NCBI RefSeq assembly: GCF_027943255.1
Contig: NC_072897.1
Location: forward strand, 23,684,044-23,748,043
Direction of reading: 5' to 3'
Origin: Anastrepha obliqua
Taxonomy: Eukaryota; Arthropoda; Insecta; Diptera; Tephritidae
DNA length: 64,000 nucleotides
Below the pieces are notes generated by a model. The model had not been told where the DNA came from, made no database searches, and saw nothing but the letters and a program-made list of their open reading frames with translations. Below, piece by piece: positions 52,914-61,296 of the stretch (position 1 is the first letter of the stretch; every line of letters starts with the position of its first letter). The position numbers and the translations under genes were made by a program.

Positions 52914-54805
52914 TAGTAGTGCGCTTCCTCCGGGACCCTAGGCGTCAGTGCCGGTCATAGGGGAGTGTGGGGTTATTGCCTTCACATCCGATGCCCGAGC
53001 CGTCGATTGCTCGACGGGAGGACTTCCCGAAAGTGGGTTACCTCGTGCAGAGAGATCCATGGTTAACCTCCACTTCGTAGAAAAATGCATTTTATACCTC
53101 CTGCCAAGTTGTCGGTACGGTACTCTCCACATAGTACTTGGGTGGCCACTAATTCCCCCGTTCCGTGGATATGTGGATACCCAATTCCTATATGGAGCTG
53201 GCCTCTTAGTTCGTGGTAAGTTAATCTCCATAACATGGGGTTAAATCACCACTTCTGCTTGATCCCCGCGGCAAGGAGACCGACATGACTATTCGCCTGT
53301 GTGCATACACAGATCTTAACTGACGAGGGAGACAGTGTTTTTGACTATACAAAACAGCAGAGATACCCTCTATGTCTACAATACCATACTTACCCGACCA
53401 TTGTTTAGAGATTCTCTCCTTTACATGTATACGAAAACTTATTTACATGAATTTTTTATGTGTTTCAGACAGCACCAGTACAACATTTTTGGCTAAAGAC
53501 AAAACGGTTTGGAATAAAACTCCGCAACCAAATCGTCAAACTCCTGCGAGATATATCGTCAGACAAAGCCACATGGGAGTACTGAAATGTTAGCAATTGC
53601 CAGTACATTTAAAAAAATTATTATTATTTATAAAAAGCAGAAGCTATGTATGAAGATTATAATTACTAAAATCCTCAAAAGGAGCCGAACTCGAACACAG
53701 ACCACGTAGATGAAATGTGGAAGAAAAGCTCATTCTCTTTATACCGTGCTTCGATGGAACGAAGAAGATCTCAATCACTTTTACGGTTTATACGTTTTGA
53801 TGATGTATACACGCCGTATACGAGCAGCCACAGACAAATCTGGACTAATCACTGATGTATGGAACACGCTGAATGCAAACCTAGCAACAATGTATAGACT
53901 AACGGAATACTTGACTATTGATAAACAGCTTTTTCCTTATCGAGGAAGAGCGAAGTTTACCCAATACATGCCATCAAAGCCTGCCAAGTACGGTCTCAAA
54001 GTATTTTGAGTGTGCGATGCAAGTAATGCTTATCCGCTGAAATGGATTCTCTATACAGGCAAGCAAGGTAATACTCAAGAGGTGAATCAAGGAGAGTGGG
54101 TTTGTGAAAGAACTTGTAATCGGTTACAAAGGTACTTTGAACAAAAAAAAACAAAAAAAAAAAAACGTACATTCCTCCAGAAATGAAACCGTCGAAATCT
54201 AGAGAACTTTTGTACCACACGTACCAAAGAAAAACAAAGCCGTGATTCTTCTTAGTACGATGCATTACCATGCTATGATCCCTGATTTAGCACATCAAAA
54301 ACCAGAAATGATTTTGTTTTACAACAAAACCAAAGCCGGCGTTGATACAATGGATCCAATGTGCATGAGGTACTCTACGCTACGGCGAACTTGCAGATGA
54401 CCGCTAGCTTTCTTCTACAATATATTGAATATTGCTTGTGTTGCTGCTTACGTCATTTATTATGAAAATAATAATATGCCTTCTGTTATCATCAGAATGC
54501 GACGCAATGGGCGGTTTAGAAATGTGGGGCCTCCACGGTCGCTCCGATGATATATTTTAGGAAAATAAAAAAAGCCCAAAGGCGTGTCAATGTATAGTTA
54601 TAATTATTTATTTGCAGTATATACATATAGCTTTAAAAGCGTTACACATTGTACATATATATGTATATAGAAATATATATGTAATAGAAATTAATGATTA
54701 ATAATTAAATTACCTCTGAGTCGGCTGACACGTCCTGATGCTAGGAATTAGAAAATCGCAGTGAAAGTTAGAATTAAAATTGAGGTGAAAGTAATCTCGC
54801 CGAAC

Positions 54806-54845
54806 AACGTTTAACACGGTAAACGTTTTAACAGTTCGGCGGGGA
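54806..54845. repeat. Imperfect hairpin, CGCCGAAC...GTTCGGCG
   Basis: CGCCGAACAACGTTTA, a 6-base loop, TAAACGTT, then TTAACAGTTCGGCG fold back on each other; outer (8 bp) and inner (8 bp) stems are separated by a bulge. It is near the putative right end of the second piggyBac element. Confidence 0.6.
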
Positions 54846-54998
54846 AATGCCAGGGTTAACGGCCTTCACGTTGCAGCGACTGGAAACGGTGGTTAGCAAC
54901 AGTCGGAATGGTAGGCGCAGTTACCATTAGGGTGGCTAAAAATTTATATTAAATATTAGGGTGTGGCCTAAACATGCCGGCCCCCTTGCGATAAGCAA

Positions 54999-56045
54999 TC
55001 ATTGTGTCAGGACGGAGGTGTCAGCGGATTCAAAAAATCTGGCATCCGCCAGTCGCATGTGAACGTAGGGCGCCGCTATAGCCGGGTCGACGCTTCGGAA
55101 GGGGGTGACGCGCTGGAATCCCGGTACCACCGCAGCATGTGTGGCAACGCGCTTATTATTGCCGTCCCGTTCACGAATAGTGATGACGCATCCACTTTGG
55201 CCTCCTACCTGGGTACTTAATAATCCCAGTTCCCTTGCGAGGCCGCTTGAAATGATTGTAACTGGTAGGCACGCGTCGATGAGACCGCGCACCAGATGAA
55301 GGCGTCCCCCAGCCTCGATTTTAATGACGGCGGTCGGCATGATCGTTGCCACTGGACGTAGCGCCTGTCCCGGAATTAGACCGCCTGCGCGGAATGCGGG
55401 TAGTAATGCTAGCTGGTGAGGGCTAGTCGCCAGCCTCGCATTGCGTCTTGGATGTTGGCGCACCAACGTCGTTCGCGTGCGTGGTCGAAAAGGCCTAGTT
55501 TCCGCTCCACGCTCGCGCCCACGTTCGTGTTGTAGCTGGGGTCGAAGAGGCCTGGTCTCCAATCCCCTGTCTACCCTGGTACGGAAAGGCCTAGTTTCCG
55601 CTGCGGCCATAACTGGGCAGAAAGGCCCAGTTTCCGCTCCAGCCGTGGTTTGATCGGGAGTCGGTGTCTCCGATAAATCGTCCGACGCATTTACCGACAC
55701 CGCGTCGCTGTCTTCCTCAGCGACTTGCTGGCTCCACGAGCGTCGTTCCTCGGGAATGTGCAGCATTGTGTGATGGGTGTCGCCGCATCGTCTGCACCTT
55801 CCCTCGCTTGTACAATTGCGCGACTTGTGGGCCATGGATAGGCAGTTGGCGCAGTAGTGACCCAGAAGCGCTTCCCGAAGCCGCTCAATTGGGCTTTTTC
55901 CACGGAAGACGGGGCAGAGGCGTATTGGGTGCCTTGCGTCACACAAACGGCACGCTGTCGGGTATCGATGGGGGTGGCGACTAGCCTTTTTCTTCAGTAC
56001 ACTGTAGCGAGTCATTTTTTTAATCTGTAAAGGTATTATTATCAT
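54999..56045 (-). CDS. 348-codon ORF with zinc knuckles, ETRPF repeats and a protease-like segment
   Basis: The frame starts at 56,045 (MIIIPLQIKKM; an alternative ATG at residue 11 gives MTRYSVLKKKASRHPHR). Residues about 30-95 form knuckles CRLCDARHPIRLCPVF, HYCANCLSMAHKSRNC and CRRCGDTHHTMLH, as in BEL/Pao Gag-like proteins. Residues about 130-205 contain repeats of the (A/G)(A/L)ETRPFRPR type (ETGPF, ETRPF, ETRPL, ETRPF). Residues about 235-275 read AVIKIEAGGRLHLVRGLIDA then CLPVTIISSGLARELGLL, like a retropepsin with the D(S/T)G triad changed to DAC. The ORF is open and GC-rich against its AT-rich surroundings. It is a retrotransposon fragment or a candidate domesticated gene; I cannot decide. 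Confidence 0.6.
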   Translation of the reverse strand: MIIIPLQIKKMTRYSVLKKKASRHPHRYPTACRLCDARHPIRLCPVFRGKSPIERLREALLGHYCANCLSMAHKSRNCTSEGRCRRCGDTHHTMLHIPEERRSWSQQVAEEDSDAVSVNASDDLSETPTPDQTTAGAETGPFCPVMAAAETRPFRTRVDRGLETRPLRPQLQHERGRERGAETRPFRPRTRTTLVRQHPRRNARLATSPHQLALLPAFRAGGLIPGQALRPVATIMPTAVIKIEAGGRLHLVRGLIDACLPVTIISSGLARELGLLSTQVGGQSGCVITIRERDGNNKRVATHAAVVPGFQRVTPFRSVDPAIAAPYVHMRLADARFFESADTSVLTQ

Positions 56046-56076
56046 AATCGGAGGGTGGCGAAATATTTTTAATTAG

Positions 56077-56112
56077 CTGTTTTCCTTGTTAAAAAAAAAA
56101 AAAACAAGGAAA
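56077..56112. repeat. Hairpin with poly-A loop
   Basis: GTTTTCCTTGTT and AACAAGGAAAAC are 12-bp inverted arms around an A14-like loop, just upstream of the 348-codon ORF on the minus strand. No thymine tract follows, so it is not a typical terminator. Confidence 0.7.
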
Positions 56113-56246
56113 ACCGGAAATGTGTTTTATAGTTGTGGTGCATTGGCTGGTCTGTGCTGATCACAGCGAAGGAAAAGAAAAAAATTAAATAATATATATA
56201 TACCTATATTTTTTGTTAATTAAATATGCACTAGGCATTTTAGTTT

Positions 56247-56678
56247 TTGTTTTGTTTTTTTTTTTTTTATTTGGCTATGAGTAACTTTCATACCCTGCCA
56301 CCCAAAACAATAAATGTACCTAATTTGGTACAATCACAAATTAAAGTGATTTTAATATGTTCACCGCGAGAGTGGGTACATACTAATGGTTATTGCAATA
56401 TTCGTCGCAGAGGAGGATCGTGTCTTGGCTATGTGTGGATCGTAACCAAGTACAAGGTGTCCTGCCGTGGTGTACGTGATATATTTTTGTTCTTATTATA
56501 TTTTGGCTATAATAAGAACAAGATGATAACCAAAAAAAATTATATGTATTTAGATATAAATATAACTTTGTGTAGCATTTGCAACCATAAGTGCATGATG
56601 TTGGAAAAAACTAATAGTTTGCGCCACTTTACGCAAACTATCCCTGGAATGTGGAAACCATTGATATCATTCCTGTAG
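56247..56678 (+). other. Unrecognised 143-codon frame
   Basis: The frame has hydrophobic ends and a middle part reading SPREWVHTNGYCNIRRRGGS with one CSICNHKC motif. I see no family resemblance, and the AT-rich composition makes a chance frame plausible. It begins in a thymine-rich tract. Confidence 0.15.
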
Positions 56679-56679
56679 G

Positions 56680-57417
56680 GTATTTTTGTTTTTGCTTCTT
56701 ACTCTAATTTCCTTAATGGCTGACTTCGACCCATTTCTCTTTGACACGTGTAGACGGCGGGTCGGGTCCCGGTTTTTTTTTTGTGTGTTCGACAAAACGT
56801 GTGTGAAAATAGTGAATTCGTAAAAAAAAAAATAATAAGTGACAAATAGTGTGAGTGAAAAAAAAACTTCGTAGTTTTCGGACTTGACGTTCCTCTGCCC
56901 AAGGAAAAAACCGCCGCGCTAAGAAAAATCTATGAAAGATTTCAGATCGAGCGTTATATTCATTCCAAAAGTGTTATAATAATTTTTTTTGGCATTTCGG
57001 TTTTGTGTGTGAATTAAAGCTTAATGAAAAGTGTGTGAAAAAAATCTGTTAAAGGATTAAGCCCGTAAGAAATTGTATACGTATATGTATGTAGGTATTT
57101 GTATGATCGTAAATCGATGCTAATTTCTAAGTGATTTTTGTGAACATAATTTAGCAAAAATGATCAATGGTGCAATTTCCACACCAACAATAAAAAATAT
57201 TTGGCAAATTAACGAGCGCCGCCCTCAAGTAGTGATCATAGTGTGAGCGAAGCATTATGATCTGAATATTCGGAAGTATGCAACTCTGTTTTTCGAACAT
57301 CCCCAGCAACATTTTCTTTCTGTCAAACGTAACTAGCCTTGTTTGCTGCATCTTTTCTCGTGAAAACTTTCGACTCGAGTTTTGTTGGAAAAAACGCGCG
57401 AAATAATTGTATTGCAG
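56680..57417. other. Non-coding stretch, possibly intron or 5' sequence of the CLIP-like fragment
   Basis: AT-rich with GTGTGTGAAAAT-type motifs (near 56,790-56,820 and 57,005-57,035). It ends in AATTGTATTGCAG at 57,417, which could act as a splice acceptor for the coding-like stretch that follows. No clear gene was found within it. Confidence 0.35.
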
Positions 57418-57811
57418 AGTTCCTAAAGAGATAGAAGAAACAGAAGACATGCAGCACAAATGGACTACCTAAACTCAATAATTGCCGCTATGCAGAAGAA
57501 AAATGACGTTGAAGGCCAAAATCGAGGCGCTCGAGACTATACCCATGGATTACACTAGCCTAAAAACGTTTGACTGATCGCACAACAGAAGCCAGCCTTA
57601 CGCGTTTTTTAGTGATATCTACGATGGCTTCGACAAACACGAAACTGAAGATTGTCCACTTCAAGCATCCGCCGTCCGCGACTACTCACATCCACCGTTC
57701 AATGACCCAGCGAGGAAAGCGGACCACAGATAGCCAGAGCCACGAAAGTACTGTGAAACATGTGAAGGTTTCGGGCACGAAGCGGGCGAGTGCAAAGCTG
57801 ATGAGTGGTAA
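57418..57811 (+). pseudogene. CLIP-190: CLIP-170/CLIP-190-like C-terminal exon, broken
   Basis: The translated pieces line up with the C-terminus of CLIP-170/CLIP-190 microtubule plus-end-binding proteins. MDYLNSIIAAMQKKND then LKAKIEALETIP matches the end of the coiled coil (vertebrate CLIP1 has VDFLNSVIVDLQRKN). FSDIYDGFDKHETEDCPLQ matches the first zinc knuckle, and RKYCETCEGFGHEAGECKAD the second, with the stop directly after. Frame changes near 57,460 and 57,507 and stops at 57,575 and 57,731 break it. Cysteines of the first knuckle are changed (FSDIYD where relatives have FCDICD). An AG acceptor just upstream hints at a copied exon rather than a retrocopy. Confidence 0.6.
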
Positions 57812-58440
57812 GTAAACTCGATCTATAAAATCCACGCCGAGAATACGCTTTCAATCTCATGATATTGAACTTTTTCAGATATTTTTAAATAAATAATTTA
57901 ACTACAACACATTCTGAGTTTGTCAGATCAATCTAATCAACGAAAAGATGCGAAATTTGAACATTCAGTTACTACAACACTATTGAAGAAATGACATGAA
58001 TTTCGACTGAAGAGATTTGCAAAGATCAAAAAACAGATAATCGTAGGGGATTAATATTTAAAGAGCGAAAAGCGAAACACATGAAGAAATATTATAGAAA
58101 TTAATCCAGGTTGGTTCTTGCTTACTTTGTAATATGTAATGCACACGATTCCTGCATTCTTCGTACAATTATTATTAGAATAAAATTAGGGAAAATACCC
58201 ATGTGTTCTCCCGACTTTTTTAAAAAAAGGGGTATAAGGGGGGGTAGAGGGGGTATTCTACTATCCAAAAGTGAAAACTTCACTTGCCGGAGCCTTATAG
58301 TTTTTAAGTTATTTGAGTTTAAAAATTGTAAAATTGACCAAGAATCCTCCTATTTTGGTTACTACAACCAGCCGAAGTGCTGCCAGACATCGTATAAATA
58401 AACAATTTTAGAAGATAATAAATGACTAGAAATACAAAAT
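57812..58440. other. Spacer between the CLIP-like exon and the satellite
   Basis: About 630 bp of AT-rich sequence. One 96-codon frame at 58,111-58,401 has no recognisable motif. It could include a former 3' untranslated region. Confidence 0.35.
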
Positions 58441-59480
58441 TTTACAAATTATTTCTATATTATATACGTCTATTCATATATATATATATAGGTATATTTA
58501 TGGATATATGTATATATTTATATACATATATATATTAATGCTTGATTTTCAGTAAAGTATGTTTGATTGTATGCATTTTGAATATATGATATATATATTT
58601 TTAATTCCAAATTTTCACTATATTATGAATATATGATATATGTATATATATACATATATATATTTAAAAAAAAAGAAAAAAAAAGCGCCGCAGGCGAAAA
58701 TTTGGAATAAAAAATCGCGCGATTTTTAATTCCAAATTTTCACTATATTATACATATATATATTTAAAAAAAAGAAAAAAAAGCGCTCCAAATTTTCACT
58801 ATATTATACATATATATATTTAAAAAAAAAGAAAAAAAAGCGCCGATATATATATATACATATATATATTTAAAAAAAAAAGAAAAAAAAGCGCCGCAGG
58901 CGAAAATTTGGAATAAAAAATCGCGCGATTTTTAATTCCAAATTTTCCTTATATTATGAATATATGATATATATATATATACATATATATATTTAAAAAA
59001 AAAAGAAAAAAAAGCGCCGCAGGCGAAAATTTGGAATAAAAAATCGCGCGATTTTTAATTCCAAATTTTCCCTATATTATGAATATATGATATATATATA
59101 TATATGTACATATATATATTTAAAAAAAAAAGGAAAAAAAAGCGCCGCAGGCGAAAATTTGGAATAAAAAATCGCGCGATTTTTAATTCCAAATTTTCAC
59201 TATATTATACATATATATATTTAAAAAAAAAGAAAAAAAAGCGCCGTAGGCGAAAATTTGGAATAAAAAATCGCGCGATTTTTAATTCCAAATTTTCCCT
59301 ATATTATGAATATATGATATATATATATACATATATATATTTAAAAAAAAGAAAAAAAAGCGCCGCAGGCGAAAATTTGGAATAAAAAATCGCGCGATTT
59401 ATTATTCCAAATTTTCACCATATTATGAATATATTATATATATTCTTTTTTATATATTAAATATCTATATATAAAAAAGA
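58440..59480. repeat. Satellite-like array with a 44-nt palindromic core
   Basis: Six copies of a near-perfect palindrome (AAAATTTGGAAT ... ATCGCGCGAT ... ATTCCAAATTTT) occur at 58,697-58,740, 58,903-58,946, 59,026-59,069, 59,154-59,197, 59,253-59,296 and 59,372-59,415. Each is preceded by an A-rich tract with GCGCCGCAGGCG and separated by TATATA dinucleotide runs. Spacing is irregular (206, 123, 128, 99, 119 bp). Two short units near 58,750-58,850 lack the palindrome. Confidence 0.9.
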
Positions 59481-59499
59481 ATAGTTAAAAAATTTTAAA

Positions 59500-61290
59500 A
59501 AGAATATATACACTTTAGAGGTTGTAAACCCCCATTCCCTCATATTCTAACAGAAAAGAGTGTGTGGAAATTATGTTCCTATGTTGCTTCGTTTTCAATC
59601 GCATTCTATTATTTTTTTTTTATTTTTTGCTTCTGGCAGCACTCCATTCAGCCATGCTTTTCAGTTATTGTAAATTTAGCTGGCATATTTGGAGTTAGCA
59701 ACTTAAAAATGCAATATAAATGGTTAATTTGTGGTATAAATAAATAAAAAGAGTTAAAAACGTGTGTGTATGTTAATATAGTTTCAATATTTATTAAAAT
59801 AAATGTGATAAATGCACCTATTCTATCAAAATTTGGTGAAGGTAAAAGACAAACTTTATCAACAAATAACTTAAAAACTATTATTAACAGAATAGTGTTA
59901 GTGCTAGTTTTAGCAAAATAAGCAGGAAATGAACACCTCCTGTGAATTTCATTGAAAAATTCGTAATATTTCTCTCAAAACAAGTGAGGGGAGAACACAT
60001 GGAGTCGGAGCCTAAAATTACTTTAAACGAATTTGTATTGTACGAAGTAATTAGAGCTAACTTACTATTCCATGTTGGGATTTTTGCTTACAAAGTAAGC
60101 AAGGGGAAGAAAGTTCTGTATACATAAGATGAAATTGCTTTGTGTTTTTTTTTTGTTCCACAAATCTGCAACACTTATGTTGAAGGTTTGTTGTAGATTT
60201 TGCAGTAATTGTGACATAAAGATGCTACGCATTGTACCTCTAAAGCTCCTAAAGTGCAACACAGTGTTGTTGGGTGTCAGTGGTGGAACCTCAAACATTG
60301 GTGAAGTGAAGAGTGTGAGTATTTGTGTACAAAGTTGCAAAGTAATAAAAATTAGATTCCTTGATGAATTTATGGGTGTTAGTGGCTATTATTAACACAT
60401 TGCGGATCATGTGCGTTATTGAAGATGAAAAGGTATATATTTATTTAAAAATAAATCAATCCACTAAAGAATCAAATACCAAAACAGATTATCATCGTTG
60501 ACATCTTTAAACATTGGCCCACAAAAATTGTTTCTAATTTATTATATTTGACTAAAAGGCTATTTGAAAAACGTAGTCATGCTAATCTTACTAATTCAAT
60601 TGAAAATAAAACATCTTTATAAGTGAACTAAAATACTATCACTACTCGAATGAGCAAATTTTGTATTGATAGGTTTATTTTGGACTCAGTAAGTAAAGAA
60701 GAAAAACTTTGACATTGTTCAAATAGTTGACGAGTTTTGAAGTAGTTTAAAATTTATCGCCCGAAAAATATTTAAAAAATATTTTGCTTTTACCTGCATT
60801 TTTAAAATGTAATAAATTATATTTTCTACAGTAAATCTTAATTCTCTTTGCTTCGTTACTTGGTACCTATTTTTATGTGATTAATGTTGGATAGTATAGA
60901 TACATATATGTATATATATAGATACATATATGTATATATTGTATATATATATCATATATGTATATATATATATGTATGCATGTAAGTACATTTCATGCAA
61001 AGTACACATAAGTATGCATATGTATAAATTATGCAAGTCACCTCAGGTGTACACCTGCCCTTTATAGGTACAATTTATGGAACTTACTTGCATCGTTCGT
61101 AGGTTGTAGGGGTTGTTGTAGCTTCTTAGGTTTGCTAGGGTATAATAGTGTGGTGATGTCAATCACCTTCTAATAAAGGGTGGATCGCGAGGTGAGATTT
61201 GTTTCTACTAGAGAGGTATTGGATTAATTAAGATATTACGTTGAGGTTGTAGGTGTGGATTTTTCCGTTTCTTCTGAGTAAGGTGGAAGT
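59500..61290. other. Long AT-rich region without recognised gene
   Basis: About 1.8 kb of only short frames, the longest about 91 codons near 60,065-60,395 in two opposed frames. TA microsatellites lie at 60,895-60,975. Neither strand shows transposase, polymerase or tRNA-like features. Confidence 0.4.
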
Positions 61291-61296
61291 AGGATG

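Larger units (their letters stand above)
48730..53300 (-). mobile_element. LOA-like LINE, copy c, nearly full length
   Basis: Minus strand with 5' region (53,300-52,914), ORF1 (52,913-51,753), ORF2 endonuclease, RT and C-terminal finger, and the 3' end at about 48,735 that matches copy a. A possible target duplication is GTGTGCAT (about 48,719 and 53,299). Most of the RNase H domain is deleted. ORF1 is a clean 386-codon frame, while ORF2 is split into several frames. It sits in the intron-like gap of the second piggyBac gene. Confidence 0.85.
48108..54540 (+). pseudogene. piggyBac-like transposase gene, decayed, with LINE-filled intron
   Basis: A possible first exon (ATG at 48,112) is followed by an acceptor (TTTTTTATTTAG) at about 48,208. 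The acidic segment LSEAEKDAYSKQLLSED, then DSEDDEWLLSGNRTHNS, runs to about 48,485, where CACAG/GTAATTATT looks like a donor. After the LINE, TTTTTTATGTGTTTCAG (about 53,468) precedes TFLAKDKTVWNKTPQPN, then LTIDKQLFPYRGRAKFTQ (first catalytic Asp) and NKTKAGVDTMDPM (third). The middle Asp segment is lost in an A-rich tract near 54,145-54,165. Stops at 48,400 and near 54,007 confirm decay. Confidence 0.65.
47754..54855 (+). mobile_element. Second piggyBac-like element, decayed, containing a LOA-like LINE
   Basis: Coding pieces lie on both sides of the LINE (48,208-48,485 and 53,469-54,540) in the same orientation. TTAA occurs at 47,750-47,753, before CTCTTGTGTTGCC, and at 54,856-54,859, after GGCATTTCC on the inverted strand. 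The ends agree only loosely (7-8 of 13), so the boundaries are tentative. The TTAA at the left also abuts the truncated Jockey copy. A subterminal hairpin lies at 54,806-54,845. Confidence 0.5.

Noticed and set aside
52948..53244. 98-codon plus-strand frame
   Set aside because: It lies opposite the 5' region of the LOA-like LINE and has no recognisable motif.
55002..55984. Plus-strand frames of 60-106 codons
   Set aside because: They are antisense to the 348-codon zinc-knuckle ORF, which has recognisable domains.
57570..57815. 81-codon plus-strand frame starting MTDRTTEAS
   Set aside because: The alternative frame over the same bases gives the CLIP-type zinc knuckles, so this frame is the shadow.
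59104..59385. 93-codon frame in the satellite
   Set aside because: It arises from the A-rich repeat (Lys-rich repetitive product) and has no sign of coding.
58440..59480. CRISPR-like array
   Set aside because: The repeats are palindromic but separated by AT dinucleotide runs rather than unique spacers, and the genome is clearly eukaryotic.
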